Source: Clusia tigrina (Eukaryota > Arthropoda > Insecta > Diptera > Clusiidae). From it: 64,000 bases of DNA. A model generated the notes under the pieces. That model was given only the letters and a program-made list of their open reading frames with translations. It ran no database searches and had not been told where the DNA came from. The stretch lies in the NCBI GenBank assembly GCA_920105625.2, contig OV050033.1, positions 1,158,001 through 1,222,000 of the forward strand, read 5' to 3'. The position numbers and the translations under genes are program-made. Within the stretch, counting starts at the first letter, position 1. Each line of letters begins with the position of its first letter. Below are positions 26,801-38,198 of the stretch, piece after piece.

Positions 26801-29800
26801 AATAGCATTGGAATAGAGCAACCAGCGCGAACATGCTAATATGTCTTAGGAGACAAGTCAGAAACTATTTTTAAGGCCGGTTGATCAATCACCAAGTTTA
26901 TAGGGTACTACGTCCAGCCCACATTTCAAAATCTTCCGCCGAATCAGAGCATAAAAGAACACATTTTGATTCTGTGCGCAGAGGACTAAAAGGAGCAGAT
27001 TTAAAAATCTGCCTTAACTAAACCGTACAAAATTTCTTAGAATTGATTACGTTGCTGGAAAATTGAACAACGTCAGCAGTGGAGACTGCAATATATTACG
27101 AATAAATGAAACACCAATCTCACAGCACATAAACCAAGCGACACGAAACGGTGAAAACAAATTTGCCACAAATGATACCCCAGCCTAGCGAATGCTTCCA
27201 CGGACCTTTACGGTCCGTTGCTATTATGTACCCTACCGAATTCAGACGAGCCAGACTAATTACCTTTTGAAGTTGACATGTAATAAGATTAGATGATGTT
27301 CCCCCCAACCATTGGTGAGCCCCCAAATTCAAACTGAGAACACCCGAGTGTGGAGAATAATAAGTGGAAACACTTCAATTTTATATGATCCCCGTAATTA
27401 AATTTTCATGCAAATTTCCAAAATTAAACTAACCAGACATACACGAAATAGAGACAGAAGCAAATCAGAGGGAGTGGGAGTGGGAGTGGGAGGGTTTCCC
27501 CTTAGGTAGAGCCACGTAGTGCAGACGGAGAAAAATGCTTACGCTACGAAATGGTCCCAATGGCGTTTTACACTTAACGGTATTGCTGGGCTATGAATAT
27601 GTAAAAACGAAGATTTCTGCACTCAAGCAAGAAGAAATCCTAAAAGGATCATCGGGGTAACAAACCAGAAAAGTGCTGCTCTGTTATTATAAGAGCGGGC
27701 ATGGCGAGGTTGTTGGTGCTGGTTTCGTTGTTGTTCGTAGTCAAAGACAAAGGCAACCTAACAATAATAATAACAACGGAGTCAGCAATATTTAACTACG
27801 CAAGGAAACACATCTGTTGTGGGCTGTCGTCGTTCTATTTTGCATTTCTCCCAAGCAATACGCCAACAAAACAAAAACAAGGAAGAAGCACAAAAAAGTG
27901 AAAAGGGGGAGCAAAATTTCAATAAAAACTACTGCCACCGTAGTATGCCCACTGCTATGCAACGAGCGCAATTTGTAGCTAAATAAACACTGCCAGCAGC
28001 CACACAAGCGGGTCATAGCCAGCTACCGAGCCAGCCATCGCCATCATCATCATTATCGTCATCGTCATCGTCATCATCATCACCAGCGCCATCATCAATG
28101 CTAACGCAATTCAGCTGCAAGCGTTAGATTACAACGAATGTGCATTTCTGTGTGTGGGTGTGAGTGTGAGTCCATTTTTTGGCTCCTTTGTTTTGCGTTT
28201 GCCGAAATGTGCACTCTGCGCTGCCACCGGCACTGCCACCGCCGCCACATGACCCGCAGTTGCGGCACAATTTGGTGCAACAAGCGGAAGCGCACATTTC
28301 GGCTTGCGTACCACCACGCCGCGGCGCCCGGCCAGTGCGATGCTGGTAACTGCGGCTGGTAAGCCTTCGTGTGGGCTGCCTGATCTTGTTTAAACGGAAG
28401 TGGCTTCGCGGTTTAGTCCGTGTGTGGATTAAAGTGCTGCCTGCCGTCGCAGTGGTGCGAAAATCGACAACAACAAAGCAACAGCGACAACAGCTGCTAG
28501 AAAAACAGCAATTAGTGCGCTGTTCGCACGAAATCGGAAATCAGACTATATTCAAAACTTGTATTTGTTATTCGACAGGTTCCAATTAGAAAGGATAGCA
28601 AAATCTGTGACTTCGTTCAGTTTGGGTTTCTTGGGGAATTTTGCCACTCGCATTTTTCGCTCCACATCTCTGCATAAAAACTCAACACTCGCAAAAAGCA
28701 GGAATGCCGAAAAATTCCTGACATGTTTACGACAATTTTATGGAGTTAACTTTGCCGCATAAACTACAAAGTAAAAGGAAGCGGCGAATGTGTGCGCGGG
28801 AACGCAAGGAGGGGCACGAGCAAGAAAGGGTGAACTGTTGGGGAGAATTGTTGTTTTCGGAGAGGCCACTGGGGAAGAATAAGCCACAAAAAATCGAAAG
28901 CGTTTAAAAATGTTGTTCAAAGTTGAATTCTCCATGCAAGAATTTGCGTGGTTTTGTCAACGCAGAAGGAAGCTACCAAAAATGGAGATAAACTTTGTTA
29001 ACATAGCAATTGTGAATATACACATGAAGCTGGATGCGCCGTGACTCTCATCCGTCAAACATTTTATTATTCGCCTGAAAGGAAAAGGAGCAGAATGAAG
29101 CAAAACAAAGATTGTATAGTTCTGGAAATCCCCGAATCCATATTTAGCCTAATATTTTATTATGCAAATGCCTCAACCGACTATTGAAAGTTAGTACCTC
29201 AGAATGCTTGGACTCTGGGGACAATTATAAGCCAGTGAAAGACAGAATTGCTGTACCGGTCTGAGCTAACGAAGCGGGACTTACCAAGGAGAAATACTGG
29301 GAAGTGACAGAAATGCTTGTTCCAAAACATTAAGAAACTAAGAAAATGTCCAATTGTTTATGGTTCCAATAACTGGACAACTATTTTCAGAAAGATTTTG
29401 TTATTTGAACTTCCAGAAAATTGCGATCGAAAATTAAAGTAACCGTTTTCTATTATTGACTCAGTGCCATGGGTACCTGTGAGGTTCTGGAAACCCTTTG
29501 AAGACATATGCTCTGCTTCCAGTTCAGGAAATAAAATAAAATGTAGGTAAATAAAAAAAGTGTGTGTGTTTAGATGTAGTCAATGTTAGCTTAGAGAAAG
29601 CAGATGTGGTCTTATGCCAGAAATATATTCAGGACTAAGGAAATAAAGTATATAACTACTTCCAGAAGTCCAAAATAAACTGAACAAAATTTATTACCAG
29701 AACAGTCAAGAAGTGTAGTAAGTGAAAAATGTGCCAGCTTTGAGACTGAGTTGCAGTACTCATAGTTGAAAATTGTACGAAAGAGTCTGAATCACTTACG

Positions 29801-32800
29801 AGTAAGTCATCAAATAATCAAATACGAGTAAGTCATCAGTTATGAGACAGGTTTCACTTTAAATGTTCAATAAGGAAGTGGACTGCCTGTCGGTGTGGAG
29901 GCAGTATAGGGGTAACATTTAAAGTGTTGTGAAAGTCTTGAGCTCCATCCGGCAGGGAAAGGAAACTGGCAACAAGCCAAAATTATGCTACTGTGCTCAC
30001 AGCTTTGCCACGAACACACCAATGGGTGGAAACTTGCCAAATGTAGTGTGAGTGCTGCTGGATGTAGTCCTAAATTCCAAATGCCAGATCTCGTCCGTTT
30101 TTCAAGTGAAAGTATTCGCCTTAAAAGTGTGTGCCAGAATAGGTCTCCGCGGACATATACATATTTCTGACGATACTGCGAGACAGTCAAGAAGCCTTGA
30201 GAGGCTTTCATTTCTTATCCCACAGAATCTGAATTAGTGTGTAGCTTAAAGTAATATCGAAAAGCAGCACAGTTACTGTTGTTTATATATCAGTAAATAG
30301 ATTCTCTGAAGCCAATGGAAGAGTTGTTCGTCTACCAAAAATAGACGATTTTGGTGTGGCTCCAGTTTGTCATTATATAAGGGAAAAATAAATATTTGTC
30401 AGCTTTGTCAATCTAGAATTTTAAGACACTTTTTGATTCAAACAAATATCAGGATAACAGTTATTATAGCTCTATAAAAACAATCAAATATTTTAATGGG
30501 TCGACTAATTAAAAAGTGGCTCCTAAAATATCACAGAAGCCATTTCCAAAGAATAAGCAGCGAACACATGAGAGCAATTACATTGTAAAAGCTCAACTGC
30601 CACCGTAAGAAGACTACTCCGTCCACCTGATATATGAAATTCTGAATCCAGAACAGTGTTCAAATATCTCGTATATATAAATTCTGATTGTGTTCGAGTT
30701 AAAATTATAGGCGTGCTCATAAAATTTATATTGGTGTTATCATTTCATAACGAACGATCGTTGGTAAAAAGGAGTGCTTGAACACGTGAAGGCAGGAATT
30801 GGGAGAAGAATCGATTTCGAAATATTTAAACATGAAGTTATTTTAGTTTAGCTCGGCGATAACGTAATTCTGGTGCGATCTTTTCAGGTTTTTTACAGAG
30901 ACGGATATGGAGTGGAACACTTATTCTGCCAAACCAAACGAAGTGTTCACATATGATCCGACTTGACGTCAGTTCAGACTAGTACTAGAAGTACTATTAG
31001 TTGGTTGTTTAATGTGATCCTTAACGTAGCTATGAACCTAGCGCACCTTATCATGAAGAATACTCAAACTTTTCGGGTTTACTCTCGTCTCAAAGAACAA
31101 AAGAAACTAAAGTTCATAGCGAGTCTCACATCATAAAAGTGATCCCTAAAAGTAGGCTCTCAATTTATTTAACGTGCTTCCATTTTTTGCTGTGGCTGTA
31201 GGCCTCAAATTTCAACTTTATCACGTCACATTGCGAAAGCCTACTTTTAGAGTGCTCGTGTATCGTGTAGAAATCGATACAAACTTCGGCTCTGGAAAAT
31301 TTGTAATCTGTCAGCCAACCACACGCGTAACGTGGAGGACTAAAATATTGCACTACAATACCTAAAACTACCAGATGGATCTCCTGCACCTAGCTGCACT
31401 CCCATTTGGCTTTAAAACAAAAAAGAATGTATGTGAACCGTACTTTATTGCTTTAAGCTGCAAGTAGCAAATTTTGTAAAACAACTACAAAGCTTATACA
31501 CCCACTTTAACACAAAAACACACACATCCATACGAACACAGACTTTTACGGCTGCTCTGTGAAATCCCTGCAGGACAAAACTAGCATTTTGTAAATTTTA
31601 TATACATTGCAGTAGTAAAGAAGTGCTCACAGCAGCAAAAAGGATTTGCATATTTTGACACCGTCACAGCGTCACAGCGTCACACAGCCACCCACGCCTC
31701 CGCAAATGCCAAAATGCACACATTTCTTTTCAGCCGGCACGTACATATGTTTGCGGTGGCAAGCGGAGGGCAGGGCCACTTGCATGCTAAATAAATCTCG
31801 CTCACATTTCAAAAGGAAAAGTATCAAGTCACGCAAAAATGTAGCAAGAAGAACATGCACAAAGTGCCTCGTGTAAGCAAAGAATAATGCCAACATTCGC
31901 CCATAAAATGTGAAATACTCGCAAGTAAAACGAGAAAAGAATCCGCATTGGCAACACTTTTAAAATTATCTCCGCAGACGATGCGTCAGTGTGTGCGTGT
32001 GTGTGTGTGTGCGAGTAGGATTCCTGAACGGGCGCTTTCCTTGGCAGTTGCGCGCGTGAACTGTGTAAATGGGTAAGTAAGTGAGATTTTGCTTTTGGTG
32101 CCAGCCAGTTAAGTGTTTTTATTTTTAAAGCGGCACGTACCCGTACAAGGCGGCGCTGCCTTGCCTCGTCTCGCGTTGCCTTGTGCCCGTGTGAGCAGTT
32201 TAAGCAAAAGCAAATAAAATGGATTTGCCACAGACACGTTTACTTTTCTCACGCGGCAAATTACAATACAAGTAAGGATAATGATAGTGTGTGCTCATAC
32301 ACTCAGACGCATGTTGACTGAGCGCGCGCTGCTTACCAGATTTGCTTTTGTTGCGTTACTCTATTTCACCATTATATCAGCCGGCGTTAGAGGCCTTGCC
32401 ATTTGGACGATCGTTTTGAGAATTGTCTGCTGGGTAGGCTTCCTTCTATCATACTTCATTGACTTTCAATGAATGATAGGGGCCTATTTTACGAAAGTTT
32501 ATAAAAATCATACGAAAAGTCCTTGTTACCATACAAGGATATTTATCGGGAAGCTTTGGGGCCCAATTTCTGCGTATGTTTGATTCGATTTCCTCGCATT
32601 GCCGCGATTGGTTCGCGTTGACTTTATTTGCGCCTGTCTTACTGCCTCTAACGCAGTTCCAGCTGCTACTCTTCCTGCCTCTAACGCAGTTACAGCCTTT
32701 CCCACAACTCTGGCAACGCCAGTGCACCCGTGCATGAAGGCGACTTGCACACAAAGAGGCAGAAATCGTTTCAGCCACAAGTGCTCGCGTTTGTTTGCAA

Positions 32801-34278
32801 AATGGAAATTATGTTGTTTTCCTTTCCGGAATTTGTTGTGCGTGCCTTTTGTTATTGTTTTGTTTTTTGTTTTGTTTTTGTTTCTTTTGTTGTTGTTGCT
32901 TTCTTCCGACATCATATTTACAAGAAGCAAACAAATTACAACTACATAATCGTTTTAGCCAAATGAATTGTCACGTGAATCACGTTTTTCATTACAAATA
33001 ATTTAATAAGGGATTTGTGTGCGAAATCCTGGCAGGAAACTCCTTGTCACTTTTGATTAATTGCCGCTGGCAGTGAAGTTTGATAAATATTGAACGTGTA
33101 GGGAAACTGTTGCAAGACGCACTTCTATTCTGCTGATCTAAGATAGCGACGCTGCCACAATGCGACGCTATGCCACACAAGTGGCAGCTGTTAACTGCCC
33201 TAATTGATGTGGGCTGGCGCGAGCAGAGCGGGCAAACGGAGCGTATGACGATGGGATATCCTGCCGTTAGTGAGCATAATTAAAGTGAAGTTGTGTCATC
33301 AACAGTTGGGCTACATTCACCAAAATGGTAATTGCAGCTTCAGTTGGGAGAATGGGTTTGCGGAAAGTGGGATGTGTAAATTATTCAAAATCTGCAGCTT
33401 GTTTATTTTACGATTATAGTACTTTTTCGCTATGTACTTGGACTGAAAACAAAACGGACTAAAAAGCAAATGGAAAAAATTCATTGAAAGATACTTTCAG
33501 CCAAACTTCATCTTTATACCCAAAAAGTCAGTTGTGAGCTATTAAAGTGGTGTGTCTTTCTATCATGATGCGTTGATATCGAGCCATCGTCTGTGAAGCC
33601 TTTTTCATTCAAACTGCGCCGATATCGTCAACTCTGATATAATATTTCATTAATGTAAAAATGCCCGCAGTATTATAATTTGCAGAAAAATACACTAATA
33701 AACGTTGTAAAGTTGATATAAAGGCATTATGTACTGATGCACAGCCACAGCACTCAGATCAGGGTAAAGGGTTCCTGCTTTACTTTCCAGGCATTGAATA
33801 TTGATATATACATTATATTCGGGCAAATTTTTCAGTTTGTAACATTACTGCCAATTCTATAAAAATACCTTCGATCATGCCGTGTGGTGTCGATGATGGC
33901 CAGCACGATCACAAAGTGTGCCAGCTATAAAAATAACTCTGAGAGCTGTCATTCTTACCGAATAATCTATAAAACCACATAACAAAAGTTCAACAAATGT
34001 TCTGGTAAAACTACGCTTACTATTCACATAAAAAATCAGACATTCCTTATATAAAAAGCCCGAATACTATATAATTCATAGCGATTCGGGAGATTAGCAC
34101 ACACATTTTTGATTCACTACTACTCAGGCGCTCATTGCAACCAAATATTGTGCCACATTCACTCATTAATCCTAGACACAATCAGCTTACCTGTATTTAT
34201 TCGTGAAATTCCGCTGGCCACAAGGATGAAGAGTAGGGCAGCCCGCATGTGCCAACTTCTACAGTTGTTCCTTTGCAT
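7792..34278 (-). CDS. secreted VWC-domain protein with long mucin-like, Ser-Gly-rich tail (7 coding exons)
   Basis: The exons on the - strand, 5' to 3', are 34278-34191, 10645-10445, 10364-10251, 10091-10008, 9939-9838, 9785-8910 and 8843-7792. Every junction is GT-AG, all six introns are phase 1, and the frame stays open to a TGA, giving about 838 residues. In order they encode: a signal peptide (residues 11 to about 25); a Gly/Ala- and Thr/Glu-containing linker to 96; a six-cysteine VWC-like segment (Cys 99, 113, 119, 128, 129, 134); a canonical ten-cysteine VWC domain (Cys 136, 156, 159, 161, 168, 173, 179, 188, 189, 195) with CxxCxC and CCxxxxxC; and an acidic Thr/Ser-rich tail from 197 with a Thr run, many N-x-S/T sites and several Ser-Gly clusters. 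There is no second membrane segment or GPI signal, so it should be secreted to the extracellular matrix. VWC domains in other proteins often bind BMP-type ligands; whether this one does is unknown. It resembles insect VWC/mucin proteins such as tenectin in outline only, so I give no symbol. Confidence 0.88.
8844..8909 (-). other. 66 bp stop-free intron in the VWC gene tail
   Basis: Donor GTTTGTGTG and acceptor ttcaatttcag flank 66 bp with a pyrimidine-rich 3' half. The splice restores phase 1 (GCA GCA G / TA TTA AAT). The intron is 22 codons long and has no stop in frame, so an unspliced transcript still reads through into the last exon. The read-through peptide is hydrophobic and aromatic (GLCATFYSHFSLFSIQ...), unlike the polar tail around it, which supports calling it an intron. 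Confidence 0.78.
8910..9785 (-). CDS. VWC gene exon 6: Thr-rich mucin-like tail, first part
   Basis: The exon encodes residues 197-488. It starts with a Pro/Ala/Lys-rich stretch, then a nearly pure Thr/Pro run (about 9606-9520, Thr codons ACC/ACG/ACA mixed), then polar Ser/Thr/Glu/Asn sequence without cysteines. Mixed Thr codons argue for a selected protein run and not simple slippage. Such regions are typical O-glycosylation targets. The opposite-strand frames here (for example 9392-9610 +) are shadows of the Thr run. Confidence 0.85.
9838..10364 (-). CDS. VWC gene exons 3-5: partial plus canonical VWC domain
   Basis: Exon 3 (10364-10251, 114 bp) encodes a short six-cysteine module ending GHCCPDYKC. 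It looks like a VWC domain that lacks the CxxCxC half. Exons 4 (10091-10008, 84 bp) and 5 (9939-9838, 102 bp) together encode a complete VWC domain: CQKDGKTY, then CTVCYCQ, then CSSVSC, then GRCCPEYDNC. Each exon is a multiple of three with phase 1 ends, so each could be skipped without a frameshift. The introns between them are 159 and 68 bp, and 52 bp separates exon 5 from the tail exon. The cysteine count and spacing match the family pattern in full. Confidence 0.9.
10192..10232. repeat. CA-rich microsatellite in VWC intron 3
   Basis: Imperfect (CA)n with CATA interruptions fills the middle of the 159 bp intron between exons 3 and 4. It explains why that intron is longer than its neighbours. 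Confidence 0.75.
10445..10645 (-). CDS. VWC gene exon 2: low-complexity N-terminal linker
   Basis: The exon is bounded by the acceptor ttcggttacag and the donor GTGAGT, and is 201 bp (phase 1 to phase 1). It encodes a Gly/Ala/Val-rich stretch (GDGAAGIAGAGRA) followed by a polar segment with RVLRRDV and then an acidic Thr-rich end (EESKDATSTETT). RVLRRD resembles a dibasic/furin-type processing site, so the propeptide may be cut here; that is inference. The exon joins across the 23.5 kb first intron. Confidence 0.8.
13297..13318. repeat. (TG)11 microsatellite
   Basis: Eleven TG dinucleotides are preceded by a short GTAT tetranucleotide run. Confidence 0.9.
16736..16751. repeat. (CA)8 microsatellite
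   Basis: A pure CA run is embedded in a wider stretch rich in CAGA/GACA words (16690-16790). Confidence 0.85.
17537..17932 (+). pseudogene. coding-like frame without ATG, two hydrophobic segments; orphan exon or pseudogene
   Basis: The frame is open for 131 codons from a TAA at 17534 to a TAG at 17930 but contains no ATG. The residues look protein-like: a polar Tyr/Asp-rich part (YNYIYYDDPVAKSEYKYDHL), a basic part (RPRRYLHRLHQIWRAWDLF), a hydrophobic segment (LLYPLLLLYLAIQ) and a C-terminal hydrophobic segment (YVCICIFSAIGLIVGITTL). This layout suggests the C-terminal part of a membrane protein. I see no good splice acceptor just upstream, so it may be a fragment of a processed or duplicated gene inside the VWC intron. 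I cannot identify the parent family. Confidence 0.4.
20182..20229. repeat. three 16 bp tandem units
   Basis: Three direct copies of aaggcagccagccact differ by one base each (gcagtcagcc in the second, cacc at the end of the third). Confidence 0.9.
22858..23129 (-). mobile_element. decayed Tc1-like transposase fragment (tentative)
   Basis: Two overlapping - strand frames together resemble the region around the second-aspartate block of Tc1-type transposases. One frame gives RIAPAHLHTQ and the other gives HSTAWDYFGFGEKLFSSEHK followed by SDHKVFTYFVR. The family pattern here is roughly R.xFA...W..W.KVLFSDE.KF....G..YVRR. The shift between frames and the lack of the other catalytic blocks would make this an inactive relic. 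The match is by eye and weak, and I saw no terminal repeats. Confidence 0.35.
27471..27493. repeat. GGGAGT hexamer repeat
   Basis: About four copies of gggagt lie in a purine-only stretch. Confidence 0.8.
28036..28097. repeat. CAT/CGT trinucleotide repeat
   Basis: There are about 20 imperfect triplets (catcatcatcat, cgtcatcgtcatcg). No open gene crosses it. Confidence 0.85.
31989..32012. repeat. GT microsatellite
   Basis: A GT run is interrupted by two GC dinucleotides. Confidence 0.8.
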
Positions 34279-34335
34279 TTTGAGATAAATTTGGTGGATT
34301 TTTTTATTGCGCAGAATAAAGCGCATATTTAAGAG
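34191..34335 (-). CDS. VWC gene exon with start codon and signal peptide
   Basis: An acceptor (tttttcatttcag, CAG at 34338-34336) opens the exon, and a donor GTAAGC follows at 34190. Three in-frame ATGs exist, at 34326, 34278 and 34248. The last gives the cleanest signal peptide, MRAALLFILVASGIS followed by polar RINT. The middle one adds ten polar residues (MQRNNCRSWH) and the first 26. I number from the middle one; the real start could be 34248. The frame stays open from 34326 back to the acceptor, so a start further upstream cannot be excluded. The exon ends in phase 1, matching the acceptor at 10646. Confidence 0.82.
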
Positions 34336-37300
34336 CTGAAATGAAAAAGCGGTTCAATTAGATTTGGATAGAAAACATAGGCAGATAGATAGATAGGAGT
34401 TTCAGGAACCGTCGAAGTCATTGAGAATAAAATGAAAAGTGGCGGGCTTAATTATTTCTTGCTCCTCTTCAGAAGAGGTCATCGAAGCATGCATCTTTAG
34501 AATCGGTTTCTTTGGACTGGCAGAATGGCTCGAAGGAAAGAAAAATAGCCCAGGAGAATACTTCGAAGTAGAAACAGCATTTTAAAATTGAATCTCTATT
34601 CTGGTCCTGATATTTTATTGCAATATTAACATTAACCTGTTTCGAGGCAGTCCCGATCGTTCACGGAACCCTCTAGAATACAGAACAAGACAGCCAATAA
34701 ATTCAGTGCTTCAAAATTCTGGTCGACCTCACAAGTAGGTCTGTGTCCTGTGGGCGGAATAGAAATTGATTATGAAAAGTAACTTTAATGCTGCTTGGAC
34801 ACCAACAGGTTGCTGAGTGATGGTTGAGCTACTTTTCTTATAATCAAGGATATTTGAACAAGAACTTAACCCCTTTCGTACCCTCAAAGTATGGCATAGA
34901 GTCCCAACGGAGAAGGAGCAATTGCATTTGAATTACATCTATTTCTATTGCCTCTCTGTGCCATCTCGTAAGGTCCAACCCGATTTAGTTTCAGAACGCC
35001 GATCGCTCTATTGATACTTCGACTGAGTTTGGGTCAGAATGCCACGCTTACTGCCTTGAAACCAGAAGTTCCCAAAACTGCCAAACACCGAATTTGACGA
35101 AAACTGAATTGTGCAATGGCACAAACTTGAAAGTATTGAAAAGTACTGCAAAGCCAAAATGGCAGTGATTAAATCTTCTTTTACCACATTGTAGACCATT
35201 CACTTTTATGGGCAGACTATACAACAACTACAACAGCTACAATAACAACATAAACAGTTTGTATACAAGTGCCCGCATTTCGCAGTTAATTCACTTTCTT
35301 TGTTGATTTTAATATTGCTAAAACAAAAGCGAAAAAGCATTTCAATGAAGTCGGTGGCAACACGCGAAGCGAGTTGTGAAGAAAGTGTCATTGTCGCTGA
35401 AGCGAAACGCAGCCACATTAACCAAAAAGCGTACTTATGTACGGAGTATGTACTCGTACATAGTAAATGATTAAATGAAATAATGAAATGAAACTAAACG
35501 CTAATATTCTGCGCATGAAGTCTGAAGACTGCAAGTGAGTAAATCAGTTTGACACCTGCAGCCAGCCACCAGCAACATGATAAGACTGCGCTCTTCTGCA
35601 GCTCGTACCTCGCCTCACTGCCACACGCCCGTTTCCAAACAGTTTCAATTTCCAACTTGTCATAATTTCATTAACTGCCGCCAATACGGCTGACGTGATG
35701 GACGTGGTCACAAGTGACGTCCGACACAGCGCTTTATGCTGACTAGTCACGCTGACGCAGTGTGTTGGCGGTGCTGCACTCCGTGACGGCATTCTCTGTT
35801 ATTTTTTTATTATAATTTGCTGCCTTTCTGAAGTGCCTGCCACTTCGCAGTGTTCCAAGCACTTAGTTAAAAAGGCTTAGAGTCATTAGAACAGCAACGT
35901 GGAAGAAAAACTTTCAGGGAACAAGCGCCAAGTGTCGGAAAAGTTTAAAAGATCTAGAGAAATTGAGTTTGAACACCTGAGGCAGCGAGTTATAGATATT
36001 CGGATTTATATAAAATTCTTAAAGAAGGGCATGGTTTAATGCGCGAATTAACGAAATATTAAATTTATTTAAGATTACAGGAGTGGGAGTTTTAAGGTGG
36101 TTCGTGGACGTGGAAGTCAAACAAATGGCACGACGTCGCCTCCGAAGAAACAAAAGTGACCTCGGATCGATAGGCAGTCATCATAATCAATCTTATGGTA
36201 GTAATTTTAAATATTTAATGAAGTTGATTTAGTATAATATTTGTGTGATTTTGTGGTTTTAGTTCTTGGGGTCTTGGGAAGGCAGAATTTTTTGTTATAT
36301 TTGCAACATTGAATTTACAGCCATCGAAATGGTGCAACGGCAGAATCCTCTCATTTTGAAAAACATTTGTTTCAGTGGTTCACGATTTACTCATATGGAA
36401 AGGTTAGTGTGTCAATCAGGATTATGGTGGGGCAAACAGTGGTCACAGTGGGCATTTAATAGTATAAAGTACTTAGGGTTCTTGCATTGAGAACTCTCGG
36501 CAGCAACTGGTTTTGTAAAACGGGGCACACGAAAGAAAACCCAATAAAAACAGCAACCGAGCTCTTAAAGTGAAATTACTACGATTTTAGGTACTTTTAA
36601 ACATTACTGCTAACAATAGAACTATGAACTGTGGTGAGTAATTGGTGAATAATGCACAGGAAGAGCGGTGTAAAATGGCAATACATTGACTACCACGAAC
36701 GTGTCCTTTAGATTTAGATTGGACTAAACTCATCGAGCTTTCCGTTTGACGGCTGGAGCCAACGGAGAAAAACAAGTGAAGTCTTTAGGAAGTGCTTGTA
36801 TAGTGTCGTATGCTCGTATTCTAACGTAGCGGTTTATCATTATTGACGAATTAAAAGTACATCAGTTTTAAATGCAAATGAGAGGCTCTTAAATTGACAC
36901 TTGACATTCATTGCGAAGTTTTTGAAATCAGCGATTGCAAGTCGTGATGAAGCCAAATTAAAGGCGAGAGTCATTCAAATTGTCAACAGCTGCAGTCTAG
37001 TCAGTTTTGTATTTCTTAAATCTTCTTCTTTGAATTTGTTGAACATGAACTTAGCTTATATTAAACTTATGATTTATAATGTAATATTTTTCAAATTTGA
37101 ATATAAACCTTCCAAGCAGTGCTATAACAACAGAGCTTCATACAACAGAGACCACCCTTGTAATTCCCACTAATAGCAGTTGAGCCAACTTACCAATCAA
37201 ATGCGTTCATGAATTGTGTGGCTTACTTATGCAGTTAACAAGCTGAACGCGCGTACCTATTCGAAACCATTTTCTTAGTCCCTCATTAGTGGCAATTGCA

Positions 37301-37845
37301 AGCAATTTATTAATAAATTAAGTCAACTGTCATAAATAAATCCATACTCATTTATCCATTGCAACCCAAGTTGATCCAATCATGAGTTGATTAATTACGT
37401 TTCAGTTAATGTAACCTCAAGCAATCCTTCCCACACTCGCTTCCAGCGCGCTAATTGGACGGTTGCCGGATTGCCGTTTCATTTGATGGATTTTAGAATC
37501 AGAACGCTAATTGAAGCCTAATGCGTTTAAATATTTAAATGATAGTTGCCAATTTAGGCCCAAAATGCCTTTCGGAGGGAAACTGTCAAATTAGCGCAAA
37601 TTGCCGCTCTGATTTATTGATATTAAGTTTGTGTCAGTGTTTTGTGAGTGTGTGTGCGTGTCTTCTTCTTTGGCTGACTTTGGCATTAATTTCATACCAC
37701 CATAAACTACATATTCTTGAGTAAAAATGACGTCATTATGGGAAAAGTTCAATGATTTTGCATAAATTATTTTCAAATACGGTAGCTGGTCTTTTATCAT
37801 TTAAAGTGCATTACAACAAATTCAGAGAAGTTTTTGCATTTATGC

Positions 37846-37865
37846 ATGTGTGTGTGTGTGTGTGT
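37846..37865. repeat. GT microsatellite
   Basis: A nearly pure GT run of about 20 bp. Confidence 0.85.
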
Positions 37866-38178
37866 TTGATGTCTGTATTATTTGCCACTGAAACAATAGT
37901 AACAACAACACGAGTATCAGTGCAAAACTATTTGTCATTGTGTAATTACTGTCAACATACTCGGCTGAGTGTAATTGACAGTCGGCGCAAAACTGCACAC
38001 ACAGCCGCACATTTTCTCTCATGCGATTTCCTTCCTCTTCATATCGCTGCAGACACAGCATCAGCGCTGCTTCTGTGTGTGTAATTGCATTCGAGCGACG
38101 CCAGCGCCTGACATTTTGTCAATAATTTAAATACTGTAAAATTGCTTACTTGTTGATTGTATCAATGCAAATATGTGC

Positions 38179-38198
38179 ATGTGTGTGTGTGTGTGTGG
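38179..38198. repeat. GT microsatellite
   Basis: A pure GT run of about 20 bp lies some 330 bp from the previous one. Confidence 0.85.

Larger units (their letters stand above)
10646..34190 (-). other. first intron of the VWC gene (23.5 kb)
   Basis: This is inferred from the phase-matched donor at 34190 and acceptor at 10646. It contains microsatellites, a likely Tc1-like remnant (22.9-23.1 kb) and one coding-like frame on the + strand (17.5-17.9 kb), and otherwise nothing I can name. Long first introns in flies often carry enhancers, but I cannot point to any here. I did not find a further in-frame phase 1-1 coding exon, though a small one could be missed. Confidence 0.7.

Noticed and set aside
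28036..28097. CRISPR-like or satellite array
   Set aside because: It is a simple CAT/CGT microsatellite without spacers, in a eukaryotic genome.
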